Shown here piece after piece: positions 36,150 through 45,353 of a DNA stretch of 64,000 nucleotides. Both the position numbers and the translations under genes were made by a program. This stretch comes from Desulfocapsaceae bacterium (GTDB lineage Bacteria > Desulfobacterota > Desulfobulbia > Desulfobulbales > Desulfocapsaceae), in the NCBI GenBank assembly GCA_031292275.1, contig JARLHL010000048.1:1-64000 (forward strand), given 5' to 3'. The notes under the pieces are model-generated. The model saw only the letters and a list, made by a program, of their open reading frames with translations, had not been told where the DNA came from and made no database searches. Numbering within the stretch: position 1 is the first letter of the stretch; every line of letters begins with the position of its first letter.

Positions 36150-37082
36150 TTAAGCCTGGGCCCGGCGAATCTCGGCCAGCATCTCCCGACCGCCGATTTC
36201 AAGGATGGCTCGCCCCAGCTCCTCTCCCAACTGCTCCGCCGATTCCGCAGGACCGGCGAGACATTTCTTGAGGATCCGGCTGCCGTCCAGACTGACCAGG
36301 CCGCCGGTCAGGCTGATCCGGTCCGCATTGAGCACGGCCAGGGCAAAGGCCGGAATCGAGCACCCACCCTCCAGGGTCTTCAAAAAGGCCCGCTCGGCCA
36401 GCAGGCAGCATTCACTCTCCTCGTTGTTCAGACAGTCGCGCACCCTCTTTCTCTTGTCTTCGGCCAGACTGTTCGAGGCCTCGACCGCGATGCAACCCTG
36501 ACCCACCGGCGGGATGAAGTCGGATTCCGGGAAGATCTTGACGATCATATCCTCATAGCCCATCCGTTTCACCCCGGCATAGGCCAGCATCAGCGCATCG
36601 CAGTCCCCCTTCCTCATCTTCTCGATCCTGGTCTGCAGATTCCCGCGCATTTCCACCGTCTGCACATGGGGGTAAAAGTGCCTGAGCAGGGCGATACGGC
36701 GCACCGAGGAGGTGCCGATCCTGAAGGTTCGGCCAAAGTCCTCAAGGCGCAGGTCCGGATCGAGACTGAGCAGTACATCATTGACCCGTTCCCTCTCGGT
36801 AAAGGCGATCAGGTCAAAGCCCGGGGGCAGACAGGACTGCATGTCCTTGGCGCTGTGGACGGCGATATCGGTGAGCCCGCCCGCCAGCTGCATCTCCAGC
36901 TCTTCGGTAAAGACCCCCTTGCTGCCGATCTTGGCGATGCTGGTATCCAGGATTTTATCTCCTGTGGTCTCCATACTGCAGATAGTGGTCTCCATGCCGC
37001 CGGCCTGCAGGCTGGCAGCCACTGTCTCTGTCTGCCACATGGCAAGCCTGCTCTTCCGTGTTCCTATTCTGATTGTCGTCAT
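36150..37082 (-). CDS. hemC: Hydroxymethylbilane synthase (porphobilinogen deaminase)
   Basis: A 310-residue enzyme of tetrapyrrole synthesis. IRIGTRKSRLAMWQTE, HSAKDMQS with the catalytic Asp at 80, GTSSVRR, RGNLQTRI and the cofactor-binding cysteine C241 (LEGGCSIPAFA) are all present. It polymerises four porphobilinogens on a dipyrromethane primer. With cbiK nearby at 40894 it fits siroheme, cobalamin and heme supply. It is divergent from the EEP-family gene, 130 nt apart. Confidence 0.96.
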   Translation of the reverse strand: MTTIRIGTRKSRLAMWQTETVAASLQAGGMETTICSMETTGDKILDTSIAKIGSKGVFTEELEMQLAGGLTDIAVHSAKDMQSCLPPGFDLIAFTERERVNDVLLSLDPDLRLEDFGRTFRIGTSSVRRIALLRHFYPHVQTVEMRGNLQTRIEKMRKGDCDALMLAYAGVKRMGYEDMIVKIFPESDFIPPVGQGCIAVEASNSLAEDKRKRVRDCLNNEESECCLLAERAFLKTLEGGCSIPAFALAVLNADRISLTGGLVSLDGSRILKKCLAGPAESAEQLGEELGRAILEIGGREMLAEIRRAQA

Positions 37083-37212
37083 AAAATGTGTCTTGTCGCT
37101 CAGCCGCTAACAGTAAAATTGGTTATAGTCTCTGTAAATATGCTATCATGGAAAATTGAGTGGAGAATCGTACCGCCCGCTGTTTCCAGCCTCCAAGTAG
37201 AGTGAATTTTGC

Positions 37213-37968
37213 ATGCGCTTTCTTCTTTATAACATCCGCTACGCCACAGGCCACAAAGGCATGTATCACCTGCCTGTACCCTATGCAGGCTTTTTCAAGC
37301 ACACCCGGAACAATCTGGATCAGATCATTGACTTCATTCGCGCTACTGATCCGGATATCATCGGCCTGGTCGAGGTCGACGCAGGCTCATACAGGTCGGG
37401 AAAGTGCTGCCAGGCCGAGATCATCGCCGAGCAGTTGGGCTACACCCATATCGTCGAATCAAAATATGCCAATAATTCCATAGCCTCCAGGGTCCCGGTC
37501 CTGAAGATGCAGTCCAATGCCCTGCTTTCGAAGGAAAAAATCCTCCATCACTGCTTCCACTACTTCGACGAGGGGATAAAACGCCTGGTCATTCAGGTGG
37601 AACTGGAAAAGGTGGTCTTCTTCATCGTCCATCTCTCCCTCAAATACCGGCACCGGCAGAATCAGCTGGAGCGCCTCCACCATCTGGCCATGAATACCAG
37701 CAAGCCGGTCATTATCGGCGGAGATTTCAACACCTTCTGGGGTAGCAGGGAGTTGGAGCTCTTTCTGGCCGCAACCGGTCTGCACAACGCCAATACCGCC
37801 AACATCCCCTCCCACCCCAGCCATTCCCCGCGGAGGCAGATCGATTTCATCCTCTGCAGCCGCAACCTGCAGGTGCAGAATTTTCAGATCCCGGATATCC
37901 GACTCTCCGATCATGCCCCGCTGATCTGCGATCTGAGCCTGATCGATTCGGCTCCGGATTCCCCCTGA
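37213..37968 (+). CDS. Endonuclease/exonuclease/phosphatase family protein
   Basis: A 251-residue protein with the EEP fold: RFLLYNIRYATG at the start, catalytic Glu in IIGLVEVDAGS, HLSLKYR, GGDFNTFWGS and the C-terminal RQIDFILCSR and LSDHAPLICDL. Members hydrolyse phosphodiester bonds in nucleic acids, lipids or inositol phosphates, so the substrate is open. Its last 58 bases overlap the 3' end of the convergent histidine kinase gene. Confidence 0.85.
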   Translation: MRFLLYNIRYATGHKGMYHLPVPYAGFFKHTRNNLDQIIDFIRATDPDIIGLVEVDAGSYRSGKCCQAEIIAEQLGYTHIVESKYANNSIASRVPVLKMQSNALLSKEKILHHCFHYFDEGIKRLVIQVELEKVVFFIVHLSLKYRHRQNQLERLHHLAMNTSKPVIIGGDFNTFWGSRELELFLAATGLHNANTANIPSHPSHSPRRQIDFILCSRNLQVQNFQIPDIRLSDHAPLICDLSLIDSAPDSP

Positions 37969-39347
37969 AGACGCGGCAACCGCACACAGAAGCGGGCACC
38001 CTGATGCAGTTCGCTCTCCACACCCACCGTCCCGCCATGGGCCTCCACCACCGCCCGGACATAATTCAGGCCAAGCCCCAGACCCGGCTGGCTCCGGCTG
38101 CGATCCCCCCGGTAAAGCCGCTCCCAGATCCGGTGGACCTCGGCCTTTGAGATCCCCATGCCGTCATCGGCAAAAACCACCAGTGCATTGTCGCCATTGC
38201 CGACCGTGCTGATCACTACCTGCCCCCCCGCCTTCCCGTATTTGATGCTGTTGTCGAGCAGGTTAGCCCAGACCTGAGCGAGACGGGTCCGGTCTGCAAA
38301 CACTGTCAGGCCCGGCTGCAGGCGGCTTTCCACAGTGATCTTCTTATCCTCGGCCACATATTCATAGAGGGTCATCACATCGGAAAGAGAAGCCGCAAGC
38401 TCCACCGCCTCCTTCTGCAGGGACATGGTCCCTGATTCGGCCTCGGCGACACTCATCATAATTCTGAGCATGGACAGTACACGCTCTGATTCCTCCAGGC
38501 AATCCGATAATGCATCGCGGAGCTGTTCCGGATCCCTGTCCGGCTGCAGCGCATACTCCGCCACAGCCCGCAGTCTGGTCATGGGCGTCCGCAGATCGTG
38601 GGCGACATTGTCCAGAGACGCCTGCATCTCGGCGATCAGCTGCCGGTTATATTGCAGCAGCTGATTCAGCCGACCGTTGAGATCTGTGAGCTCCGGGCCC
38701 TCAAGCTTCGACGGCATCGGCAGCGCAGTCCTGCCCTCCTCCAGAATGGCGGCAATGCCCGCACTCATCCGCCAAATCGGAGCCGCTCCCCGCCTGACGC
38801 AGACCAAGGCCAGCGCCAGGGCCAGCGCCCCTCCCCCGATGGAGGCAAGCCAGAGCCCTCCCATCAGCCTATGATACAGGGAGTACAAGCCTCTGTCGGA
38901 GCCTGCCTGGACGACGAATCCCGAAGAGAGGGGCCTGCTGACGATGGTCCAGCTTCCTGTTTTTGCCGGATTGTCCAGGGATATCCAGATGCCCGATTTG
39001 CCGGGATCAAGGCTCGCCAGCCGGTGAAAGTCCACCGTATCCGGACTGGTCCCGGATACGAGAAGCTGTTCGCCCTGCCTGATGAAACGGATAAAGACCA
39101 GCCCCTGCAGATCCCCGGTCTCCCCCCGTCGTCTGGATATATCGATCAGGCCGGAGAGGGGAGAACCGGCCAGATAGCTATCCAGCCTGTTCTCCACCTC
39201 CCGGAGGTCGGTGTCCTGCAACTGTCCCTTGATGAAAAAGGCCAGGCACAAGAGGAAGGCAAGAATTCCCAGCCAGAGGCAAAGAAAGAAGGGCAGGGCC
39301 GCCTTCAACTCGGCGGCAGAGGGTATCCTACCTGGCGCGGAGGACAT
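37911..39347 (-). CDS. Sensor histidine kinase
   Basis: A 478-residue membrane sensor kinase. Two membrane segments (about 16-38 and 164-184) frame a periplasmic sensor of about 125 residues. HAMP follows (about 185-240), then HisKA with H250 (AHDLRTPMTRLR), and an HATPase domain with N-box (LLDNSIKYG), VFADDGMGI and GLGLNY. It phosphorylates the response regulator encoded just before it; the genes overlap by 20 nt. The stimulus is unknown. The 3' end overlaps the convergent gene by 58 nt. Confidence 0.92.
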   Translation of the reverse strand: MSSAPGRIPSAAELKAALPFFLCLWLGILAFLLCLAFFIKGQLQDTDLREVENRLDSYLAGSPLSGLIDISRRRGETGDLQGLVFIRFIRQGEQLLVSGTSPDTVDFHRLASLDPGKSGIWISLDNPAKTGSWTIVSRPLSSGFVVQAGSDRGLYSLYHRLMGGLWLASIGGGALALALALVCVRRGAAPIWRMSAGIAAILEEGRTALPMPSKLEGPELTDLNGRLNQLLQYNRQLIAEMQASLDNVAHDLRTPMTRLRAVAEYALQPDRDPEQLRDALSDCLEESERVLSMLRIMMSVAEAESGTMSLQKEAVELAASLSDVMTLYEYVAEDKKITVESRLQPGLTVFADRTRLAQVWANLLDNSIKYGKAGGQVVISTVGNGDNALVVFADDGMGISKAEVHRIWERLYRGDRSRSQPGLGLGLNYVRAVVEAHGGTVGVESELHQGARFCVRLPRLQGESGAESIRLRSQISGA

Positions 39348-40002
39348 AGCCGATTCCCCTGACGGTGTGAATCATCTTCTGGTCATAGCCCTTATCGATC
39401 TTGGTCCGCAGACGGCAGACCAGGACATCGACCACATTGGTCTGCGGATCGAAGGCGTAATCATACACCCGCTCCAGGATGGAGGTCTTGGAGAGGACCA
39501 CCTCGGGATTGCGCATCATATACTCAAGAAGCGCATACTCCTTGGCCGGGAGCTCTATCTTCACACCACTCCGGCGCACCTCATGCTTCAGCAGATCCAT
39601 CTGCAGAGAGTCAACGGCCAGCACCGTCGGCCTGGTATTTTTCTGATCCCGGCGGATCAGGGCCTGGAGCCTGGCCAACAGTTCGCTAAATGAGAAAGGT
39701 TTGACCATATAGTCGTCCCCTCCCCTCTGCAGGCCCTGGATCCGGTCATCAACGGACTGTCTGGCGCTGAGGATCAGCACCGGGGTATGAATAGCCTTGC
39801 TGCGCATCTTTTCTATCACGGTCAGACCATCCAACAGGGGCAGCATGATATCCACAACCGCCACATCGTAGTCCTCCGTCAGGGCCTGGGACAGTCCTTC
39901 AACGCCATCGCAGCAGACGTCGACCGCGAAACCTGACTCCCGTAGGCCCTTTTCCAGAAAGGAGGCGATCTTCCTGTCGTCTTCCACCAGCAGCAATCGC
40001 AT
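39328..40002 (-). CDS. OmpR-family response regulator
   Basis: A 224-residue regulator with a receiver domain (acidic pair E7, D8, D9, phospho-acceptor D51, then a PLLDGL turn) and a winged-helix DNA-binding domain (LPAKEYALLEYMMRNPEVVLS, RLRTKID, TVRGIGYVL). It is of the CusR/CopR/QseB type, often linked to envelope or metal stress, but no regulon can be read from the window. The kinase gene follows with a 20-nt overlap. Confidence 0.93.
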   Translation of the reverse strand: MRLLLVEDDRKIASFLEKGLRESGFAVDVCCDGVEGLSQALTEDYDVAVVDIMLPLLDGLTVIEKMRSKAIHTPVLILSARQSVDDRIQGLQRGGDDYMVKPFSFSELLARLQALIRRDQKNTRPTVLAVDSLQMDLLKHEVRRSGVKIELPAKEYALLEYMMRNPEVVLSKTSILERVYDYAFDPQTNVVDVLVCRLRTKIDKGYDQKMIHTVRGIGYVLRAR

Positions 40003-40014
40003 ATATTCCCTGTC

Positions 40015-40791
40015 CTATCTGTCGGTTTGCGGCCGCAGGACAATGACCGAGCAGTTGCGGCCGGTACGGCCCGAGTTCTCACGGCAGGCCCGCCGGTAGG
40101 AAAAATAATCGGACGAGCAGACAGTGCACTGTCCGGCCACGGCAATGGACGCCGCCTTTACCCCGCATTCCTGCAGCTGCCAGCGGCTGATCTCCCAGAA
40201 ATCGAAATAGTTTTCCCTGACCTGAAACCTCTGGAAGGCCTGCGGCAGCTCGGCTTCATAGTTGACGAACTCGCCGCAGCAGGGCCCAAGCGACGGACTG
40301 ACGGCGGCCTGCAGGAAGGCGGGCTCGGATCCGAAGCACCCCTGCATCCGGGCGACAGTCTTTTCGATGATGCCGGCGACACTTCCCCGCCAGCCGCAGT
40401 GGATGGCGGCGATGGCCCGATGGATCGGGTCATGGAGCAGGACGGCCTGGCAATCGGCCTGCTGAATCATGAGACCGACACCGGGCCGATCGGTGATCAG
40501 GGCATCTACTTCGTCGATCTCCTCATCTCCTGTCGCCGCATCAGCGCAATGAATGGCCTCGCCATGGACCTGACGGGCTGAAATGAGCCGGTCCAACTGC
40601 AGGGACCGCTTTACCTGCCGCCTGTTTTCCCGCACTGCGGCAGCATCGTCTCCGACCCCGAAACTGACATTCTTTGAAAAAAATGGCGCTCGCCCCACCC
40701 CGCCATGCCGGTTAAAAAAGGCATGGGAGCAGCCGGGGCTATTGAATTCAGCCAGTATCTGTTTATCGTCTGTTCCAATACTGCAAACCAT
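40015..40791 (-). CDS. YfiH/PgeF-family (laccase domain) purine nucleoside phosphorylase-like protein
   Basis: A 258-residue protein with the metal-binding residues of the family: H76 (ARQVHG), C114 (QQADCQAVLL) and H131 (AIHCGWRG). Homologues hydrolyse or phosphorolyse purine nucleosides, or correct peptidoglycan made with wrong amino acids (PgeF). The frame is open much further upstream over cbiK, but the true start is 40791 (MVCSIGTDD) with GAAGGGA upstream. It is 12 nt before the response regulator start. Confidence 0.88.
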   Translation of the reverse strand: MVCSIGTDDKQILAEFNSPGCSHAFFNRHGGVGRAPFFSKNVSFGVGDDAAAVRENRRQVKRSLQLDRLISARQVHGEAIHCADAATGDEEIDEVDALITDRPGVGLMIQQADCQAVLLHDPIHRAIAAIHCGWRGSVAGIIEKTVARMQGCFGSEPAFLQAAVSPSLGPCCGEFVNYEAELPQAFQRFQVRENYFDFWEISRWQLQECGVKAASIAVAGQCTVCSSDYFSYRRACRENSGRTGRNCSVIVLRPQTDR

Positions 40792-40893
40792 AAAATCCCT
40801 TCTTTTAAAAAAACACCGCTCCCGCGATGCGGCGGCCGGCTGTGTCTGACGGCAGAGGTTGCGGGAAAACATCTTTTTCAATAATAAAACCAC

Positions 40894-41673
40894 ATGAAAA
40901 AAAAGCAAATCCCCATCGTCATGGCTGCGTTCGGCACCACCTCGCGGGCCAGAGAGACCTACACGGCCATCGACACCCAGGTCCGGGATGCCTTTCCCGG
41001 CCAGGAGATCCACTGGGCCTTTTCGTCGCGGCTGGTCAAGGGGCTGATGCAGGCAAAACGGGACCAAAGCATCAAACATCCCCATCAAATTCTGCGCCAG
41101 CTTCAGGCCCAGGGCCACGACTGGGCTGTGGTTCAATCCGTCCACCTCCTTGGCGGCCATGAGTTTTTCCGGCTTCTTCAGGAGGTGCAGGACGAAACAA
41201 TTCGGACCTCCATCGGCATGCCGCTGCTCACCAGCCCGGATGATTATCTGCGATGCGCCACGTGCCTTGCGCCAATGATCGACTCGCATCCGGACAAGGC
41301 CATCCTCCTGGTCGGCCATGGCACGGACCATCCTGCCTGGACCGCCTATCCGGCCCTCGAGCAGACGCTGAGAAAGCTGTTCGGCGACAGAATTTTTGTA
41401 GGGGCGGTGGAAAAGTTTCCACCATCAGACGGGCTGATTGCCGAGATAGCGGCGGCTGGATTCAGGGAGGCGCTGCTGGTCCCCTTCCTGCTGGTCGCCG
41501 GCAACCACTACCGCCAGGACCTGATGGGAAAAGAGGCCGCATCCTGGATTTCCCGGCTCCGAGAGGCGGGGATCGCCTTCGAGGTGATCCCGGACGGCAT
41601 TGGCCGCCTGCCCTGTATCGGCGAAATCCTCTGCGACCACATCAGGGAGGCCCTTGAGGTGATTCCCGTCTAG
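40894..41673 (+). CDS. cbiK: Sirohydrochlorin cobaltochelatase, CbiK type
   Basis: A 259-residue chelatase. MAAFGTTSRARETY at the start, HLLGGHEF with H84 and H89, and the metal-binding H142 in LLVGHGTDHPAW match CbiK. It inserts cobalt (or iron) into sirohydrochlorin for the anaerobic cobalamin or siroheme route. No signal peptide is present, so this is the cytoplasmic form and not the periplasmic CbiK-P of some sulfate reducers. Divergent from the YfiH gene, 102 nt apart. Confidence 0.92.
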   Translation: MKKKQIPIVMAAFGTTSRARETYTAIDTQVRDAFPGQEIHWAFSSRLVKGLMQAKRDQSIKHPHQILRQLQAQGHDWAVVQSVHLLGGHEFFRLLQEVQDETIRTSIGMPLLTSPDDYLRCATCLAPMIDSHPDKAILLVGHGTDHPAWTAYPALEQTLRKLFGDRIFVGAVEKFPPSDGLIAEIAAAGFREALLVPFLLVAGNHYRQDLMGKEAASWISRLREAGIAFEVIPDGIGRLPCIGEILCDHIREALEVIPV

Positions 41674-41712
41674 CCCGGATCTCGCAGGAAGACAGGAGAA
41701 CAGCAGGGGGAA

Positions 41713-42156
41713 TTATTCGCTGTATCCCGGCTCTCGGGTATTATTGACAATCCGGTAGACCGCCAGCGGCCGGCCGCTGAAGGTAATCCGGCCCAGGCCC
41801 TTGTAGATTGCCTCCAGCCGAACGCTGTCCGTCCCGGTATAGAAGGGGATGAAACTCTTGCCGGTGACAATCTGCTTGGTGTCGGAGGGAGGACCGATGA
41901 GATCGGTGACCTGCCAAAGAGGCATACCGATACAGATCTCCTCGAAATGACTGCCGGAAGGAGAATCCTGAAAGACCCCCTGCCCATCCTCTGGCCCCGG
42001 CTGCAACGCCCCCTGCCCCGCGGGAATCTCTTCCTCCGCAACCCAATTCTCATAGTCGGACTGATCCGGGGACACCGAGCACAACACCATTCCCGGAGGA
42101 GGAGATACCAGCAGCGCCATGAATATGACAGCACCACCAATTGTCGATCGTCTCAT
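41713..42156 (-). CDS. Small exported protein with a BamE/SmpA-like motif
   Basis: A 147-residue protein with a signal peptide (MRRSTIGGAVIFMALLVSPP). The region from ICIGMPLWQVTDLIGPPSD to the IYKGLGRITFSG strand resembles the SmpA/BamE repeat (G-M-x-x-x-x-V-x-x-x-x-G-x-P). Between them is an acidic linker. I do not recognise a specific family; the likeness to BamE folds is weak and could be shared by other small lipoproteins. It is upstream-facing with a ribosome-site AAAGGGAAAGAGGG before the ATG, and convergent with cbiK. Confidence 0.55.
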   Translation of the reverse strand: MRRSTIGGAVIFMALLVSPPPGMVLCSVSPDQSDYENWVAEEEIPAGQGALQPGPEDGQGVFQDSPSGSHFEEICIGMPLWQVTDLIGPPSDTKQIVTGKSFIPFYTGTDSVRLEAIYKGLGRITFSGRPLAVYRIVNNTREPGYSE

Positions 42157-42246
42157 CCCTCTTTCCCTTTTCTCAAATACTCACCAGCCAGATCCGGCAA
42201 GCCACCACTCAGATTCCCCGATGCACAACAGTCCCCCCTGCCAGGC

Positions 42247-43551
42247 TCAGGGGCGGTAGGCATAGTGTTTATTTTTCCTGTCAAGCATCTGCGCAATCTG
42301 AAAGCCATCATGCTGCCGGTTAAAGCGTTCATACCCCTCCTGTTCACAGGCGGGGCAGCAGTTGAAGGGCAGCTCGATTCCCAGGCAAGCCCCAGTCCGG
42401 CGGGTCCGTGACTGGATGATCCTGATCCCGGCGCAGGAGTCGCAGTCCTTTAGCTCTTCACGTTGTTTTTCCGTGATATTTTCCGTATCGTAGAAGATAT
42501 CCCGGTTACGGATAAAATAATGCCCCTCCTTTTCAACAGACCCCGGTTTGGGATAAAAATAGACGTCCGTCATCTGCTGACAGAGCCGTTTGATGTAATT
42601 CATCGTATCCGGCTGTTCCCGAATCTGTTCAGGATTGAAATCCGGTTCCAGGACCGCCGAATAATCACAGCCCGCCATGGCCAGACAGATACCGAGATTG
42701 ACATAGGGCAAGGCTCCTTTAATGGCATAGCCACCTTCAAGGACAGCGATATCAGGCCTTAACATCGCATTGAGCCGGGCGTAGCCCTGGGCTGAAAAGC
42801 ACATATTGGTAATGGGATCGGAATAGTGGTTGTCCTGACCGGCCGAATTGATCACCAGATCGGGCTTGAAATCTGCCAATATCGGCAGCACCACATGCTC
42901 CAGGGCATGGAGATATCCCTCATCGGAGGTATTCGGCGGCAGGGGGATATTGACGGTCCTGCCCGCCGCCCTGGGACCGCCGTTCTCCTCGGGAAAGCCG
43001 GAACCCGGATAGAGGGTGCGGCCGTCCTGATGCATGGAGATAAAAAGAACGTCGGGGTCATGCCAGTACACATCCTGGGTACCGTCGCCATGATGGCAAT
43101 CGGTGTCGACAATGGCAATACGCTTCTGGCCGTAGTGTTCCCGGAGCCATTCGACCATCACGGCCTCGATATTGACGTTGCAGAAACCGCGGTTGCCCTG
43201 AACCACCTTCATCGCATGGTGGCCCGGAGGGCGGACCAGGGCAAAGGCCCGGCGGGTCTCCTTCTCCAGGACCAGCCTGGCGGCCTGGATAGCGCCTCCC
43301 GCTGAAATCCGATGCGATTCCGTGGCGATTGCATCGACGGAAGGAAAACAGAAATGGGTGCGCAGGATATCCTGATCCGTGGCCCTGAGAGGCCGGTGCT
43401 CAGTTATGCCCTGGATGTCAAACAGCCCCTCCTCCCTGAACTGATCCTGGGTGTACAGCAGGCGCTCTTCCCGCTCGGGATGGGTTTCGGAAATGGCCCA
43501 GTCATAGGCTGGGAAAAAGATAACTCCGAGAGTTGATTTGGCTTTCAGCAT
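42247..43551 (-). CDS. Histone deacetylase / acetylpolyamine amidohydrolase family protein with Cys-rich tail
   Basis: A 434-residue zinc amidohydrolase of the arginase/deacetylase fold. Catalytic H111 and H112 (RPPGHHA), zinc ligands D151 and H153 (DTDCHHGDGTQ) and D240 (SAGQDNH), and Y275 (EGGYA) are visible. Bacterial members deacylate acetylpolyamines, acetoin-related or acyl-lysine substrates. The last 75 residues are an unusual tail with two cysteine pairs, CDSC (370-373) and CPAC (399-402), plus C389 and C398, resembling a zinc ribbon. It ends a three-gene group with the HyuA and GGCT genes. Confidence 0.9.
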   Translation of the reverse strand: MLKAKSTLGVIFFPAYDWAISETHPEREERLLYTQDQFREEGLFDIQGITEHRPLRATDQDILRTHFCFPSVDAIATESHRISAGGAIQAARLVLEKETRRAFALVRPPGHHAMKVVQGNRGFCNVNIEAVMVEWLREHYGQKRIAIVDTDCHHGDGTQDVYWHDPDVLFISMHQDGRTLYPGSGFPEENGGPRAAGRTVNIPLPPNTSDEGYLHALEHVVLPILADFKPDLVINSAGQDNHYSDPITNMCFSAQGYARLNAMLRPDIAVLEGGYAIKGALPYVNLGICLAMAGCDYSAVLEPDFNPEQIREQPDTMNYIKRLCQQMTDVYFYPKPGSVEKEGHYFIRNRDIFYDTENITEKQREELKDCDSCAGIRIIQSRTRRTGACLGIELPFNCCPACEQEGYERFNRQHDGFQIAQMLDRKNKHYAYRP

Positions 43552-43608
43552 GGGGATGACCTATGGGTCTGAAATAGTAGTCGTTGAAATCGGTTCACCG
43601 AACTGCGA

Positions 43609-45303
43609 TCAGGTCCTGCTGTTGACGCGAACACCGGTATTGCCGGTGTCGATATGGGCAATGACAGCCGGCTGCACCTGAGCCACCACCCTGATATTCC
43701 GGCCGGCGGTATAAAAATCCTCCACGATGTTGAACGAATCAGCCTGGGTGATCTGTACCTCCTCCGGGGAGATGGAAACCCCTGCCTGTTCCAGGTCGCC
43801 GATCAGCAGCGATCTGGCCTCGCCGATGGCAGTGTCCAGATCGTAGCTTCTGGGGATGGACCGGTAGATGGCCAACCGCGGCACAGAGACTTTGCCCTTG
43901 GCGGTATCCGCAGTCAGATCCAGGTAGGCGGTAGAGCGGGTCAGGGCGGCGCCGATGGCGTTGGCGACCTCATAGAGAGGTGGGACAACGACCTCCATCC
44001 CCAGCCGGGTCCGGAGAAGCTCCTGAAAAACAGCGGCGGGGCCGCCGATTATGATCAGCTGGGCAGGGGCGATAGGTCTGTCTTCCAGGATCTCATGGAT
44101 CGTGTAGACAGGCCTGGAGTTCACCAGTGCGATCAGGTCCTCTATCTTGGCGCTGATTGCATTGATTGCCGTATCCACGGCCTTTGCAGCCAACTGCCGG
44201 CCTGTCATACCACTGCGGACCGCCAGGGCCTCCACCCCCCCGGCAGAACGCTCCACATCACCGAAGGCCGCCAGGTTGAGGACATTGAAGGCATCCATCA
44301 GGGTCGGCAGGGCGCCGCCCCTGGCCATACAGGGCCCAAGCCGCTGCGGTCCCACCAGGACCGCAGCCTGCTCGACTTGCAACAGGGAATCACCGCCGAT
44401 GCCGATGGACTCAACGTGAATGGCCCGGACCAGGGTCGGACGCCCCTCGATGGAAATACCCTCGCGTTCCAGCAGCGGCTGACCGCCGGCAAAAATGGCA
44501 ATATCGGTGGTGGTGCCGCCGATATCGAGGATCAGGCTGTCAGTGTCAGTCCGGGTGATAGCCAGGATCCCCATCGCCGAGGCCGCCGGTCCGGAGAAGA
44601 TGGACTGGACCGGGGTCTCCAGTGCCCGGGCCATCGGCATCGTGCCGCCATCGGCCTTCAGGATGTTGACCTCGGCCTCGATATCAAAACCTTGCAGGCT
44701 CTCCATCAGGGCCGTTGAGAAGGTGTAGAAATTCCTCCAGACCGCCGAATTATAATAGCAAGTGTGGATTCTGCGACCGAAGTTGAGCTGGCCTGAAATC
44801 AGATGACCGGAGGAAATGAAGTCGGCCTGCTCCTGCAGGTGCGCCCTGATCAAATTTTCGTAGACCGGATTCCGGGGTGAAAACTTGGAAACCACAGCAA
44901 AAGTCTTGACGCCCTTCTCGAAGCATCCGGCCACCACCGTCTGCAGTTCCTCACTATCAAGCGGTGCTGTCTCCGTCCCCAGATGATCCAGTGAACCCGG
45001 TATGAGATGATAATGAGATCCGACCCTGTACGTCTCAACCGCGATTCCCGGACCGCCCACCACCAGGACTCCCACCGGATCAATATTGCCGGTGACGATG
45101 GCATTGGTATTCAGGGTCGTGCTGAGATTAAGGGTGGTGACTTTTTTCGGGTCCTGGTTTAAAAGAATGGAACTCAGGACCCGGCCAATGGACTCCAGGA
45201 GGTTATCATACAGCGTCGGTGCCTTGGCAGCAGCTATGAGCCGTTCTCCATCGACGAGTACCCCGTCAGTGTGGGTGCCGCCGATATCAATACCTATACG
45301 CAT
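43609..45303 (-). CDS. Hydantoinase/oxoprolinase A-subunit-like ATPase (HyuA family)
   Basis: A 564-residue protein of the HyuA/5-oxoprolinase superfamily. DIGGTHTDG at residues 5-13 is the ATP-binding strand; LNLSTTLNTNAIVTG, FSGPAASAMG, LDIGGTTTDIAIF and SIGIGGDS follow. Known relatives open cyclic amides such as 5-oxoproline or hydantoins with ATP, usually with a B subunit; no HyuB is present here. The neighbour upstream is a gamma-glutamylcyclotransferase, which would make 5-oxoproline. It starts 50 nt after that gene and is 57 nt before the deacetylase. Confidence 0.88.
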   Translation of the reverse strand: MRIGIDIGGTHTDGVLVDGERLIAAAKAPTLYDNLLESIGRVLSSILLNQDPKKVTTLNLSTTLNTNAIVTGNIDPVGVLVVGGPGIAVETYRVGSHYHLIPGSLDHLGTETAPLDSEELQTVVAGCFEKGVKTFAVVSKFSPRNPVYENLIRAHLQEQADFISSGHLISGQLNFGRRIHTCYYNSAVWRNFYTFSTALMESLQGFDIEAEVNILKADGGTMPMARALETPVQSIFSGPAASAMGILAITRTDTDSLILDIGGTTTDIAIFAGGQPLLEREGISIEGRPTLVRAIHVESIGIGGDSLLQVEQAAVLVGPQRLGPCMARGGALPTLMDAFNVLNLAAFGDVERSAGGVEALAVRSGMTGRQLAAKAVDTAINAISAKIEDLIALVNSRPVYTIHEILEDRPIAPAQLIIIGGPAAVFQELLRTRLGMEVVVPPLYEVANAIGAALTRSTAYLDLTADTAKGKVSVPRLAIYRSIPRSYDLDTAIGEARSLLIGDLEQAGVSISPEEVQITQADSFNIVEDFYTAGRNIRVVAQVQPAVIAHIDTGNTGVRVNSRT

Positions 45304-45353
45304 AAGAAAATCCTTACCATAATGTGAATGACTGGCGCTAAAAGTCTGGTTTA

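Noticed and set aside
40792-41331. Long N-terminal extension of the YfiH-like protein
   Set aside because: It lies antisense to cbiK; the family length and ribosome site support 40791.
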